36,476 bases of DNA from Thamnocephalis sphaerospora (taxonomy: Eukaryota > Zoopagomycota > Zoopagomycetes > Zoopagales > Sigmoideomycetaceae). The stretch covers positions 1 through 36,476 of the forward strand of contig KZ992516.1 of the NCBI GenBank assembly GCA_003614735.1, in the 5' to 3' direction. Under the pieces are notes generated by a model. It was not told the origin of the DNA, made no database searches, and saw only the letters and a list, made by a program, of their open reading frames with translations. The position numbers and the translations under genes are program-made. Shown one piece after another: positions 19,574-33,736 of this stretch. Every line of letters begins with the position of its first letter. Within the stretch, counting starts at the first letter, position 1.

Positions 19574-22500
19574 CTATATGATGCGCAGGAAACCACAGGC
19601 GCCCAGCAAGAATTTGGTGAGTGCCTGGTAAAAGTTGGCAATGATCGTGGAGTTGAGATGGCGCGGCATGGTGCCCGGCACAGTGTCGTTGAGTGCGCCA
19701 AATGCCGCCAGCAGTCGCTGCTGCAACTCGGGCGTTGGCTGTTGACTCACGATGGACTGCACCAGCTCCTCAAACTTGGCCTGCAGCAGCGCAGGGTGTT
19801 AGCGGTGCCGTCCAATTGGCCCATGGCCGTACATTGGTCATATGCGTAGCTTACCCGGCGCGTGCAGATCAGTGGGTACAACGCTTCGCTGGCCGATTTG
19901 ATCAGGCCATTGTCCATGTCATTGAACACCAGCGATTGTAGGATTGACTGCAGGAAGCCGTCCAGCGGTGTGGCAAACGCAGCCATCTGCGCGCCCTTGC
20001 CATCTTGCTGCTGCAGTGCAAAGTGTAGAGCAAGCGCGCTGATGGATGACAATGCGCACCTAGATACATCATACACGGGAGTGGCAAAGCAGAAAAGTCG
20101 CACAGCGCAAACGCAGTGATAGAGTCAAGCAGGCAACGCGCATGTCGTATGCAAGCGCCCGTCAGTGTATGCAAGGATATTGTTCGATGCCAAATGCCAG
20201 CGAGGCCAGAATACTTTGCACCAGCTCGGTTGGAAGTCCAATGAGTCGGTCATACTGCAACTCTACCAAATCCGAGATGAACTGCATGTATCGTGTACAT
20301 ATCCGCGGATGCTACGATACCGAGTCGAGCCGCACGATAGCATGCGAGTTAGCGGTGCCCACACGCTCATCCTCGCTCGGTCCTACATTCAACATCTCAT
20401 TGTCCATCGCGGGAACCAGCACGCCCAATCCGAAAAAGACCACCTCAATAACATCGGCAGTGCAGCCGTTATCCTCTGTAGCGTGGTCGTCTGCAAGGCC
20501 TGTCAGCCTTGATAACGGACTGCTAGCGCATGCGCAAACTAACCAAATCCAACCAGTTCGGTGCCCATCAGATTGGTGAGCATGTTGATAAGGTTGACAA
20601 TATCCGGATACGGTTCTGCCTCCTCCTTTTCAGCCACTGTCCGCTTCCGACCTGTAGGTGACAACGCTGATAAATAGCTGATTACAAAAGCGACTCTTTC
20701 TGCGGCTTACCCTTATTGGCGACCTCGTAGGCGCGCAGTAGTGCGATGGTTGCCTGGCACACGACAGCAGGCGCACCGGCTGGCAGACGATCAAACTCCT
20801 AACAAGGCGAATCGCACAGCTTGTTAAATGAGCTGTCAGTCTTGAACGGACAAATCGGTCGTACCATGTTCTCGTAGAGCGAGGCAAAGAAGCTGAGAAT
20901 ATCGGTGATCACCTCCGGAAACAGACGGTAGACGCGCACTAGCTCGACAAGCGGCTCAAAGTACCGCGAGCAGAACGCGTAGACAATCGGAGCACTAGTT
21001 GTGCCAATAGACTGCGCCAGTCCATCCAACATCTACGTTGGCCGCGACAGCGACATCAGCTGTGATTTGGGCAAACGTGGTTGCACTAGTTTGCGCCTAC
21101 CTCGATCATGCTGCGCACTTGCTCGACCACATTCGAGTCTTGGTATATGCTTGCAAAGTTTGGCTGCTCTACTGTAGCCGCAAAGCGCATCTGCACCAGG
21201 GACAGAGAGTAAGAATTTGCCATGTATACTGGCCGGAACAGATGGTATACTTGCCTGTACCACATTTGTGAGCATACCAATGTAAATGTCGCGTCGCTCA
21301 ATATTGCGGGAGTATAGAATGATGCGTGCCATGGCGCGCACCACTTCGCTAAATTGCAAGTCGACGGTTGTTGCCGGTGTTAGCGGTGTAACGGCCGCGT
21401 CAACACCAGCTGCTCTCACCTGTGAAGCGTCTCTGGCAGTCTCTCCAAATTCTCCGTCAACAGAGTGACCAGCTGTGCAAAGGACTCTGTTCGCAGATTG
21501 TGTAAGGCGCTGGTACGGAGCAAGCGGGCACCGCTATGCTAAATTGCACTTGCCAACATTGAGCACTTCATTGCGCAGCTGAGCGTTGACCGTGAACCCG
21601 TTTAAAAGGCGAATGATCTAAGACCGGCGCAGAGCATGTGTGAGCAAGATGCAGCGCACATTCTACCACCACGCACTGTGTCTCTACCTGTGTAAGCACG
21701 TCGCTATCAGCATTCCACAGCAGCACATTCTGGTGAACCAGCTGAATGAGGGTGTGCAAAATCTCCTGTCCATGGCCACTCTTCTCTGCTCCACCAAACG
21801 CCAGTACCAGATTGGGACTGCGTGCACAGTGATACGATTGTCAGGCGTGAGATATGTCCGAGATCGCGGACGGCGTGCTGCTACTTGCCTGATTGATGTA
21901 TAGTCTTCGTCGTTGATGAGCAGATAGGTTTTTGTCCACCGCTCCAGACACCAAAACAGCGTTTCTGCCACCAGTGGACTGCAGTTGGCCGCCTCCGCCG
22001 AGCTGGGATCGCGTGCCAAAAGCGTGGCCAGTTCAAAGATGGCCTTGGACAGCTGTACTACTTGGTCACCATCCGGTCCATTGGCAGCCTGCCCATGTTG
22101 CGCAAGTATGTTCATCTCGCGCGTGAGTAGCATATCTAAACAGGTGTGCATATGGCATCTACACACCTGGCTTGTGGAAAGTCGCAGTAGCGCGACTGGC
22201 ACCATCGGATGCTCTCCCTGCCCAGCATCGGCCAGCACATATCCAGAAATCATCAGCAGCCAGTGAATGTGCTCATGGAGAAAGTGCAGGAATTGCTCTG
22301 AATAATGATGGCCGTGGGAGTGAGCTAGCGCCACAGTGCACGCCCAACAGTTTCGATCGTCTTTGTGCGCATGGCGCACTCACGCTGGTCTTCCGGCAGT
22401 GCTTTGGGCGTAAGAAGCGAGCGCATACGCGTTGTGCGGTCTATAAGCAGTCGCTGAATGGAGGCCAGCGAGTGCTGCGGGACTAGCCGAGCAAGACGTG

Positions 22501-24753
22501 CGATACCCGTCAGCTGGTCGCCAAACACTTCCTACGGATGCATTCGCGTGAGTAAAGGCAATAGACGACGATCGAGTGTCCGCATGCACCTGATCACTGA
22601 ATCCAGAGCCATCTGCCTCATCATCCTCCATGGCTTGCTTTGCCGCCTCCAGCCGCGTTTCCAGATATGTGTCGACAATGTGCTGGCACACGCCCTCCAG
22701 AAACTTTGTGAGCGCAATCCGGTCCTCGCGGTAGCTTTGTACAACGCCCGACTCTTGCGTGCCCTGCGCTACCAATGGCAGGTAGGAATCGGCGCCTGCA
22801 ACGACGTCAGTAGCGGATTACATAATAAAGGCGGGCATTGGCGGCGCTTGACATTGTTTGCTACATACTCAGCGTAATCCACAGATCCAGAAGCTCGTCA
22901 AACGCCTCCATATTCCATGTGTCGTCAGACTCCGCAACGGTACCGCGCAGGCACTGTACGGTGAGCTTGGCCGTATCGCTCATGGTACGGAAAAAGCCAT
23001 CTACTTCGCAGAGAATACTGGTAGGGACTGTCTTCACCAGCCGCTGCATCATCTGGCACAGACCGAGCAGGTATGGCCCATAGGCATCGCTGTCGCGTGC
23101 AATGGATGGCTCGCTAATGTATCACCGTCGAGACCACGCGGCGGACACATCAGTCATCTACGCATTGCATAAAACGCCGTGCTACGTACATCGCAAGCAG
23201 CTTGTCATAGCCTCGCATCATGAGCGTAGCGTAGGAGCACATGATTGCGTCTCCATCCAGAATTGGGCCATGAATACCCGACAACTGCACCAGGCATTGG
23301 CGGGCGCGGTGTGCGACCGCTTCATCATGTCGCAGCAGGTCATAGGCCTGCGCCGGCCACAGCAACGATTTATCAGCGAACGTCACCTGTGCGCCTCGTC
23401 TCTGGCACCCACGTCGAAGAAGAACGAAAGCACCGTCGGGTCTAGCAGCGTGCTCTTCCAGCTGGCGGGAAACTCTGGCGTCTCACCGGCCATCTCCTGC
23501 TCCGAGACAGCTGTGTCGCGGCTGAGCGTGAAGCGGCCACCTGCAGCAGGCCATGCCGTCTTGTCAGCGTCCTGTGCAGCATCGCATACGCCGGCTTGAT
23601 GTCGTCACTCACGCGAAGTATAATCCCATGAAAAGATCTTTTCCAATAGCAGCGTGCTATAGCGCAGCGCATCGTTGATTTTCTGCGTCTGCATCTCCTG
23701 GTGGATAACGCGCAGCACCGCCTCAAAAATCCCCAGCAGATACTTTTCCTGTTGTGGCACGTACATCGACGACGACCACGCCCACGACGGTTAGCCGCGA
23801 TAAAGGCATCGGCATGACACCCAAGCGACGTTCATTTACCGTAAACTCGTTCTTGCACGCCTGATGGTAGTGCAGCGTCAAGCCAATGCGACTCGCCTTT
23901 GTCGACGAAAACTCATCAAGGATGGCTTCGTAAAAGGCTAGCGCTACCGTGCGGCCCTGGCCGCCCGCCTGCACCAGCGCGTTCAGCTGTGCGAAAGCTT
24001 GCCCGCGCTCTGGCTCCTCCAGATCCATCCATGACCGCTTTAGAATGACGGCATATACCTACATTTACAGGCGCGCGGCAGTGTGAACATGCTGCGTGCA
24101 TATTGCTGCCAGCGAAACGTTACGCGCGCGCATGTTTCGCCGCATTATGCTCATCGCCGACTGCATTCACGCGCATTCACGTACATGCATCAACTGTCGG
24201 AGCACAAAACGTTCCAGGCTGCATGCACGAGCGAGTGCGCCATGGTAGTAGTAGTCAGCGTTCGCTGCGGCATGCGGCACCGATACATGCACGCGCATTC
24301 TTACCCGACACGCTCGTAGCAGAGGCTGAAAATGTAGTCGCGCACGTCCGCCACATCCTGCTTGCTGAGCAGTGCATACTCATGTATCAGCGACTCGCGG
24401 ACGGCCAGTGCCGTGTGAAACTGCACCAGTGGCGTGTTACTATGCTCTGGGGCAGCATCGCCAGCATGCTGCCGGTAAGCGCCGAGCTGCTGGCGCGCAG
24501 GCATGCGCACGCGGTGCCCTGCACTCACCCAGCACGAATCGGCACGCTGGCAAAACATTGGGCGTGCGCTTGAATTCCAGCAGCGTCTGCTCGGCTGCCG
24601 CACGCTTCTCCGGGAGCTGCGAGGATGAGCCGCCGCATCGCGTCCGGGCAGAGTGAGGACTTGCTTGGCATAGCACCGCCACGCATGCCAATGACGCACC
24701 TGAAAGTCGGCGCACGCCGCTTCTAGCTGCTGTAGTGCCGCGCTGTAGTCCAT
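19574..24753 (-). CDS. XPO4: Exportin-4, importin-beta-family nuclear transport receptor
   Basis: Ran-dependent karyopherin that in animals exports eIF5A and SMAD3 and imports some SOX factors. Exons: 24753-24700, 24616-24529, 24446-24305, 24218-24185, 24058-23840, 23748-23613, 23540-23413, 23347-23190, 23113-22869, 22795-22590, 22531-22384, 22324-21889, 21817-21688, 21617-21591, 21538-21420, 21348-21255, 21190-21101, 21032-20865, 20798-20711, 20651-20544, 20499-20387, 20311-20181, 20080-19855, 19780-19574; about 1164 aa (human about 1150). Diagnostic stretches: LLEFKRTPNVLPACRFVLE, DEFSSTKASRIGLTLHYHQAC, CLVQLSGIHGPIL, EHIHWLLMISGYVLADAGQG, CLERWTKTYLLINDEDY, YPLICTRR near the end. Introns 21888-21818 and probably 21254-21191 begin with GC; 20180-20081 begins with ATATCCTT. 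The 21591/21538 junction is the least certain. Yeasts lack this gene. Confidence 0.93.
20081..20180 (-). other. Probable U12-type AT-AC intron in XPO4
   Basis: The exon ends ...GGCATCGAACA and the intron opens with ATATCCTT, the exact minor-spliceosome AT-AC 5' splice-site consensus. No GT lies between this exon and its in-frame stop, so a normal donor cannot be used. Ending at AC (20082-20081) joins the frame and gives a segment that aligns without gaps to exportin-4. A U12-like branch motif TGCTTGAC is present but about 44 nt before that AC, longer than usual. An alternative AG end at 20061-20060 is also in frame and 21 nt shorter in coding sequence. Confidence 0.65.
21191..21254 (-). other. 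Probable GC-AG intron in XPO4
   Basis: CAG|GCAAGT ... GTGCAG|ATG, an ideal GC donor. A GTACAG donor six bases upstream is also in phase and would drop two residues (VQ), so this one is less certain. Confidence 0.6.
21818..21888 (-). other. GC-AG intron in XPO4
   Basis: ATCAG|GCAAGT ... CACGCAG|T. It keeps frame between NDEDYTSI and PNLVLAFGGAEKSG; the nearby GTAGCA does not. Confidence 0.8.
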
Positions 24754-24924
24754 GTGCACGTGTACGTATGGGGTGTACGGGATTGCAGGTGCTATGCACG
24801 CGACGCCTGTATCGGCAGACCCACAAAATGGAGGGAAATGAAGAAAACCAAACGGTGAACGCACGTCCACGCACATCCGAGACACACCCTGCGATGCAGC
24901 GTTCTAGGCCGCACTAGCACAGGA

Positions 24925-24927
<3 letters not shown>

Positions 24928-24960
<33 letters not shown>
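24928..24960. repeat. (CAG)11 trinucleotide repeat
   Basis: Perfect CAG repeat of 33 bp, about 175 bp upstream of the XPO4 start codon, outside any supported coding frame. Confidence 0.95.
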
Positions 24961-24961
<1 letters not shown>

Positions 24962-25196
24962 CTTTTTCCGTCGTCAAGCTAATGCCCCTGCAACTCTGAC
25001 GCTCAAGTACAAGTCGCGATTATGCACCTCGACCGGTTAGTGCACGCAGCCGGGACAGACGTGCATTTATCAGCAGGCATGCTCACGTACGCAGCGCACA
25101 CTGCCATCTCCTTTGCTTGAATACAAGGCCGCAGCGAGGATCTAGGCATTTACGAGCTGGCGCGCTGAGATGGCGGACACGCTGGCATGTGCGCTC

Positions 25197-25210
25197 GTGT
25201 GTGTGTGTGT
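25197..25210. repeat. (GT)7 microsatellite
   Basis: Short perfect GT run in the XPO4/P-loop intergenic region. Confidence 0.9.
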
Positions 25211-25488
25211 CTGTGCGCTCTCACGCATGAGCCATTGAACAAGCATGCTTGGTCGCATGCTTGTTGTGACCGTGGGCATTATTACTACCACGCTTATATG
25301 TGTTGTCTGGTACTTGCGATGGCACAAGGCGGCAGCAGCGCTCGTATATAGGTATGCTTGGCCGCCAACGTACCAGCGACATCGCTGCCGCGACACCCTT
25401 AACGCCACATTCCAATAGTAACGCCCGCTATAATTTGCGTACCTTACCCCTACTCACACTACACCTCTACTTAAATTAGCCACTAGCC

Positions 25489-26166
25489 ATGGGCACGCCG
25501 AATGCACACAAAGTTCACCACACGCATAGCGCGCCAAAGTGGGACCAGCTCCGCCACAGGAGCTTGACCAGCCGTATATTGCCCGGCCGGGTCATTGTCG
25601 TCGGCAGCACCGGGGCGGGCAAGACTCGGCTGGCTGCGGAGCTGTCTCAGCTACTTGCTCAGCCGCACATCGATCTCAGCGCCATTTACTGCAGCGACGA
25701 CGGCCATTGCGACAGCGCCACCGAAGACACTGCGCTGCAGGTGAAGCTGATCTTGGACGCACACAGCGACGGCTGGGTAACCAACGGCGATTTCTACGCA
25801 TGGCGTCCGCCCATGTGGTCGCGTGCTGATACGCTCGTCTGGCTGGACTACCCGCTGTGGCGCGTGGTCTTACGTTTGCTCGGACAGAGCGTTGGACTCT
25901 CTCGCTGCGACGGCTTTGGCGGTGCTGAAAACGCACACGGTCGTAAAAGTCGCAGCACAACACGTCGCAGCTGGTTCTCTGGCCTGTCGTCAATCCGACA
26001 TGCTATTCGGCTGCACCGGCAGATAACCCGCGAGTATCCCAGCATTATTGGCGCCTGCCCGCGCCTGCGTGTCTGCCGCTTTCGCTCGCCACACGAAGCA
26101 GCTCAATGGGTTGCACAACTAGATCGGATAGATCAGCAGCTGGATGCCTACTATAGCCTATCATGA
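25489..26166 (+). CDS. P-loop NTPase, adenylate-kinase/topology-modulation-protein-like
   Basis: Intronless 225-aa frame, unusual in this intron-dense window. Residues about 36-45 are a Walker A motif, VGSTGAGKT, followed by RLAAELSQLLAQPHIDLSAIYC. The central part GWVTNGDFYAWRPPMWSRADTLVWLDYPL matches the bacterial-type DNA topology modulation (FlaR-like) kinase family, where WLDYPL is diagnostic. The C-terminus LRSP-like segment (FRSPHEAAQWVAQL) also fits. A basic Ser/Arg stretch (about 145-162, HGRKSRSTTRRSW) stands where the LID-like arginines are expected. Small-molecule or nucleotide phosphorylation is likely; the substrate is unknown. The lack of introns and a mainly bacterial family make old horizontal transfer or retroposition possible, but codon use looks like its neighbours. 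Confidence 0.82.
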   Translation: MGTPNAHKVHHTHSAPKWDQLRHRSLTSRILPGRVIVVGSTGAGKTRLAAELSQLLAQPHIDLSAIYCSDDGHCDSATEDTALQVKLILDAHSDGWVTNGDFYAWRPPMWSRADTLVWLDYPLWRVVLRLLGQSVGLSRCDGFGGAENAHGRKSRSTTRRSWFSGLSSIRHAIRLHRQITREYPSIIGACPRLRVCRFRSPHEAAQWVAQLDRIDQQLDAYYSLS

Positions 26167-26790
26167 GCGCGCTAGCTGTCGACGTGTACCTGCTGTCGCG
26201 TGCATATGGTGCTCTTTTTCTTCCGGCTTCTTCGTACCATTAGTCACGCTGCATTCCCAATGTATATTTATTCCCGTTAAATACAACGGCGCTGTAACGC
26301 ACTGGCATATCGCTGTGTAGTCACCTATATTCACTCAATACATACGACCAGCCTGTTTGTGTCGGCCACTGTTTGCACAGACGATACCTTCTCGTGTACC
26401 CCGCAAGCGTGCTTATTGTGAGCGCGTTGATTCGTTACGTGCCAAAATGGATGGCTCGCCTTTGGGCGCAAGCATGCAATCACACACCCAGATGCCAACT
26501 CCTTGCTTGCGCGAATAGCGTTCCCGCTGGTTTGGGTGAACCAGGGAACGTACCTGCTCAGCACGGTCACTCACCATGGTCGGCGTTGCCGTAGTCGATA
26601 CACTGGTCACCTGCCAGAAAAAGGCATTTGTTGATGCATCAGTGCACTTCGTATTTGTCCGTGCTACCATCTGGCTACCTATCATTTGTGCATTAAGCAC
26701 CTGAACGCACCAGTAACATGCATCGGCAGCAAGGGCGGGCTGGAGGTACGTCATCGCCCGAAAAAGCCGATCGTGTTGCTCAAGACGCCA
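26167..26790. other. Unassigned interval with a possible small minus-strand gene
   Basis: About 620 bp between the P-loop gene and the four-module gene. On the minus strand an ATG-initiated 113-aa frame (26754-26413) carries several splice-like sites (ATG|GTGAGT, GGCAG|GTGACC). An AATAAA lies downstream at 26272-26267 on the same strand, so a short transcribed gene is possible. No family is recognised. The upstream exon of the four-module gene may also lie in this stretch (ATG at 26718). Confidence 0.35.
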
Positions 26791-29700
26791 ATGGTTCCCT
26801 GTGTGCCCAAGCGTACTGGTGTGCGACGATAGACTGCCTCAAAGGCTTTATAGCTGCCGCTGCTGCTTTCCTTTGGCGCCGCCTTTGTTACCCTTCCTTT
26901 GCTGTAGTCGCATCTCGCAGAATTTGCTCGTTTCGTGGCTTGGTCATTGCAATACGGTGAGTACGCCTGAAGATGCCATGGTGCTAGCTTTGAGCGCGTT
27001 TGCACTGTTGTTTACCAGCAAGCATCGTACACCCTCTCTAGATATGATCGGTGTCGCCGAAGGCATCCAAGTTGCCGAGCAGGCGGTTGCGCTGGGAAAG
27101 TTTGTCTGGGACAAGACACGCACCACGCTAGACCTGACGCTGGCAAATAGCCATTCCAAAATCAAGCTGACGCGCTATGTGCGCTTCGTCTACGACGGCC
27201 GATGCACCGTTCAGCCCGAAGTTACCGTAAAGCACGGCGAGAATACCTCTGCCGGATTCAGGGCTAGAACAATGGGATCACGCATTAAAGGCGCCTTGCT
27301 GTACCAAATCTGCCACGCCGACGGCCGCACTCCGGTAGCAAAAGAGCTCTACCTGCTGGTGGCCTGGAGAATAAATCTGGGCAATAACTCGTTTATGCTG
27401 CTTGATCTAGTGGAAAAACACAAGGCGATCGCCTGGACTAACAAGCGCCTCGAGGATCTCTACCATAACCGCATTCAAAAGCGGTTTGAAAAGACCAACG
27501 CTGCGCTTATGCGTACATGGTCTCTGGACGACGGAACGTACTTTACGGTCAGCGCTTCTATGAACAACACACGCTTTGGCTCCATGACCGTCAGGGTTGA
27601 ATCAGCCGATGCCAGCCAAAAAGACACGCAACAACCCTACACTGTTCGAGCAGAAAAGTGCGTGTGGGCGTGTGCGACGTTGATGCGACCACTGCGCTAA
27701 CCCGCCATGATACCACTCAACAGATTCGAAGCAATTCATTGGGACGATGAGATGGGTAGGTCCACGTAGAATAGAAGAACCAGTACCATAATATGTACTA
27801 ATCGCTGCGGATACCATCGTGCTACCCTGCAGACGAAGAACAAGGCGTTCATGCAAAATCCAAAAAGGCAGCCTTGGGTGGAAGTAGTGTGGTCATTGTT
27901 GTACATAACGACTGCGAAGATATTACACTTTGCAACGGAGAACTAGGCATGTTTGACGGCAAGCGATCATCAGAAATACCGCAAGACATTGTTCCAGAGA
28001 TCAATGCGAAAATCAGCTTAAAGTCGTCCACTGTGTTCCGCGGGCGCACGCGAGGCTGTTTGGTGTACGAGATGGTCAACCATAATACCGGCATGCCAGT
28101 CGTCTGGGGTTACCGGACTCACATTGCCATTGATGTGTCGGTCGTGCCGCACGATGTGCAAGAGCGTAAGGTAGCCATCAAAATACTTGCCACCAAGGAC
28201 TCGGCATTTCCAGCTGTCAATGACCACACCATCGAAGGCGCCCACAAAGAAGTTCTTTATCACTTCATGTACACCTACGGCCGGCCCTCCGAATGGTTTC
28301 TGGATCAGCTAAACTTGCGTTTGGACGTGTCATTCAACCGCGAACCGCATGCAAAGCTGCACGTCAGGCTTATATCGGTGAAAGGACGTCCAAATGAGGG
28401 ACGACCACTGTTTTTCCAAGGTGGCGATTTTAGGTAGGCCGTAATTTCCCACCGGCGTGCGGACGGTTGCTAATGATGATAGTGCAGTATTCCTTCGCGC
28501 CATGTTAGCGACAAAATTGCCGCGTACATATCAGACCCCCAAAAGTACAGCAATCACCGTCTTCGGCTTGTAGAGAATAGCATGAGCATGTCCAGCAGAA
28601 AGGATAACCCACTTACCTTGAAATTACTTCACTCAGCACGCGGTTCATCTCCGGAGATGACTGTGCTCGTGGGCGACAAAGACGGCAGCCTGTTTGAGCG
28701 GGAATATTTCCTATACACTCAGCCGCATCTAGAGGATGAGAAGGCGCGCGACGTCCAGCTGTATGCAATTAGGCCAAGCCGGCGGTCTCGACATGCTAGC
28801 CTTGGATGTGTGCTGGCACTTTCGCAGATGAAGAATCCGGACAAGCCTGGTGCGTATATCTACACCACGGCTGTAGTGTACATGCCCATGCAAGATGGGG
28901 AGGGCGAAAAGACGGTAGCGCTTGTAGAACACTATCTTGGCCATCTCAAAGGACGCGACAATCGGTTTGGCGAGGCGCAGCTGATTGATCGGGAAATCCA
29001 GCTTCCGGGAGGACGAGACGCGCATCTCGCCGTGTATCCGTCGGTCAAGCCGCCCTTTCTCCTTACAGTTGCATTGACGGATAAGTTTGATTTGACGGTA
29101 AGTCGCATGTTGTCATTTTCCAGCATGCACGCGCTAAAATCTGATATGCCATCATGCCAGAAATTGTACCGACCATCCGCTTACGCTGGCAAGTATCTGC
29201 GGCGTGCGATAGCATAGTTCTACAAAAGCATCAAGTTAACCTGTGCACTTGCAGAATTCGCTCGCCATGCACCACGCCCATTCTACATTCGCATTGCCAT
29301 CCGCAACGAATACCAGGATCTTCCCTTGAAGCTAACCAATTTTGTCGCTAATGGCACTCCTGATACAAGCATAGCTGCTCAGGAGGCGATTCCTGGCAAG
29401 GATGCCACGATTACCTTTAAGCTTCCGCCTCAGGATCGCCAGCATGCAATTATGCTACATTATCGGTGTCCCAGCCAGAATACCTCTGGTATCGACATTT
29501 GTATTCACCTTTCTCTCCTCGATGCCAGAGACAGCGCAGATCTTAAACAGACGACGACCGTCAGCTACGTTGGCGCAAATGCCGATGCAACACGACCCAA
29601 GAACGCAACCCTGGAGACAATGTATTACTACGAAAGAGCCACAAATACTTTTATGGGCCAAGACGAAGTGGTGCAGCCCACGGCGTTGCCTACAAATATT

Positions 29701-29919
29701 CCGGAGCGCTATGCTGCGCTTCGCCATGCCGTGAGCAGTGGCAGACCCTCAGAGTTTGACGTGGTCACTTGCTTTGCCGCAGACCAAAAGCAGGTAGGTA
29801 GAACAGTCAGCCGCCTGAGCTTTACATGTGCTGACACACTTGCTGCACAGACCGAGGCCGCTGTTATGCGTCCCATTGTGGGCGCCAACGATGATGCTGC
29901 TGTCAACTTGAAGCAGTGA
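26791..29919 (+). CDS. Protein with four tandem actinoporin-like beta-sandwich modules (pore-former fold)
   Basis: Exons after an uncertain first one: 26921-26956, 27042-27657, 27724-27755, 27833-28433, 28488-29097, 29161-29188, 29255-29919. All phases agree, so this is one gene of about 880 aa, not four. The first exon is 26791-26818 or 26718-26745; both are 28 nt and in phase. Each module (about 200 aa; residues about 22-226, 238-438, 439-641, 652-871) has paired strands, a conserved polar loop, a Gly-hydrophobic-Tyr strand, a variable middle and a closing strand. A motif acidic-x-(L/M)-Y-(H/Y) recurs in modules 1, 2 and 4. Module 1 is preceded by an amphipathic helix and ends with MNNTRFGSM-type strands, the layout of actinoporin-like cytolysins. 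No signal peptide is seen. Lytic activity is unproven; lectin or membrane binding is an alternative. The family call is moderate, the single-gene call strong. Confidence 0.6.
29189..29254 (+). other. GC-AG intron joining modules 3 and 4 of the actinoporin-like gene
   Basis: GCTG|GCAAGT ... CTTGCAG|AA (66 nt). It is preceded by a 28-nt exon (29161-29188). Only the GC donor puts module 4 in frame. Confidence 0.75.
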
Positions 29920-30210
29920 GTGGCAGTGCCGAGAACGTGATTAGCCACAACGACATGCTATAGCTCATCACGCCAGCAAGGTATTATAAGTAAATTATTA
30001 GTATTTAGCAGAGACACGATGCCGCATTGGGCTTGTAGCTTGATATATTGCACGAATTTTACTATATGCGTGGCAGAATCGATGCGCTTTGACTCGCCGG
30101 TCAAATAGCAGGCGCGCATGCAGCCACTAGAGCGCACCACCCCTGACCAGCAAGACAAGAGCCAGTGTGTCTGGCTTGATGCATGGGAGCCGATATAATC
30201 ACCCGAGAGC

Positions 30211-33736
<3,526 letters not shown>

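Larger units (their letters stand above)
24754..25488. other. Divergent promoter region between XPO4 and the P-loop gene
   Basis: 735 bp holding the (CAG)11 tract and a (GT)7 run. No coding signature. Confidence 0.65.

Noticed and set aside
20059-20103. Normal GT-AG splicing into the exon starting at 20059
   Set aside because: The AG acceptor exists, but no GT or GC donor in the preceding exon gives the right phase; the AT donor is needed in any case.
22131-22161. A 31-nt GT-AG intron inside the long exportin-4 exon 22324-21889
   Set aside because: Removing it breaks the frame; reading through keeps the phase with both flanking exons.
26801-27700. A stand-alone one-module gene starting at an in-frame ATG (26978 or 27044)
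   Set aside because: GTGAGT at 26957 with CTCTCTAG before 27042, and matching phases downstream, show this exon is internal to a larger gene.
28582-29217. Separate gene for module 3
   Set aside because: The exon joins upstream at 28433/28488 and downstream at 29097/29161 in matching phases, so it belongs to the four-module gene.
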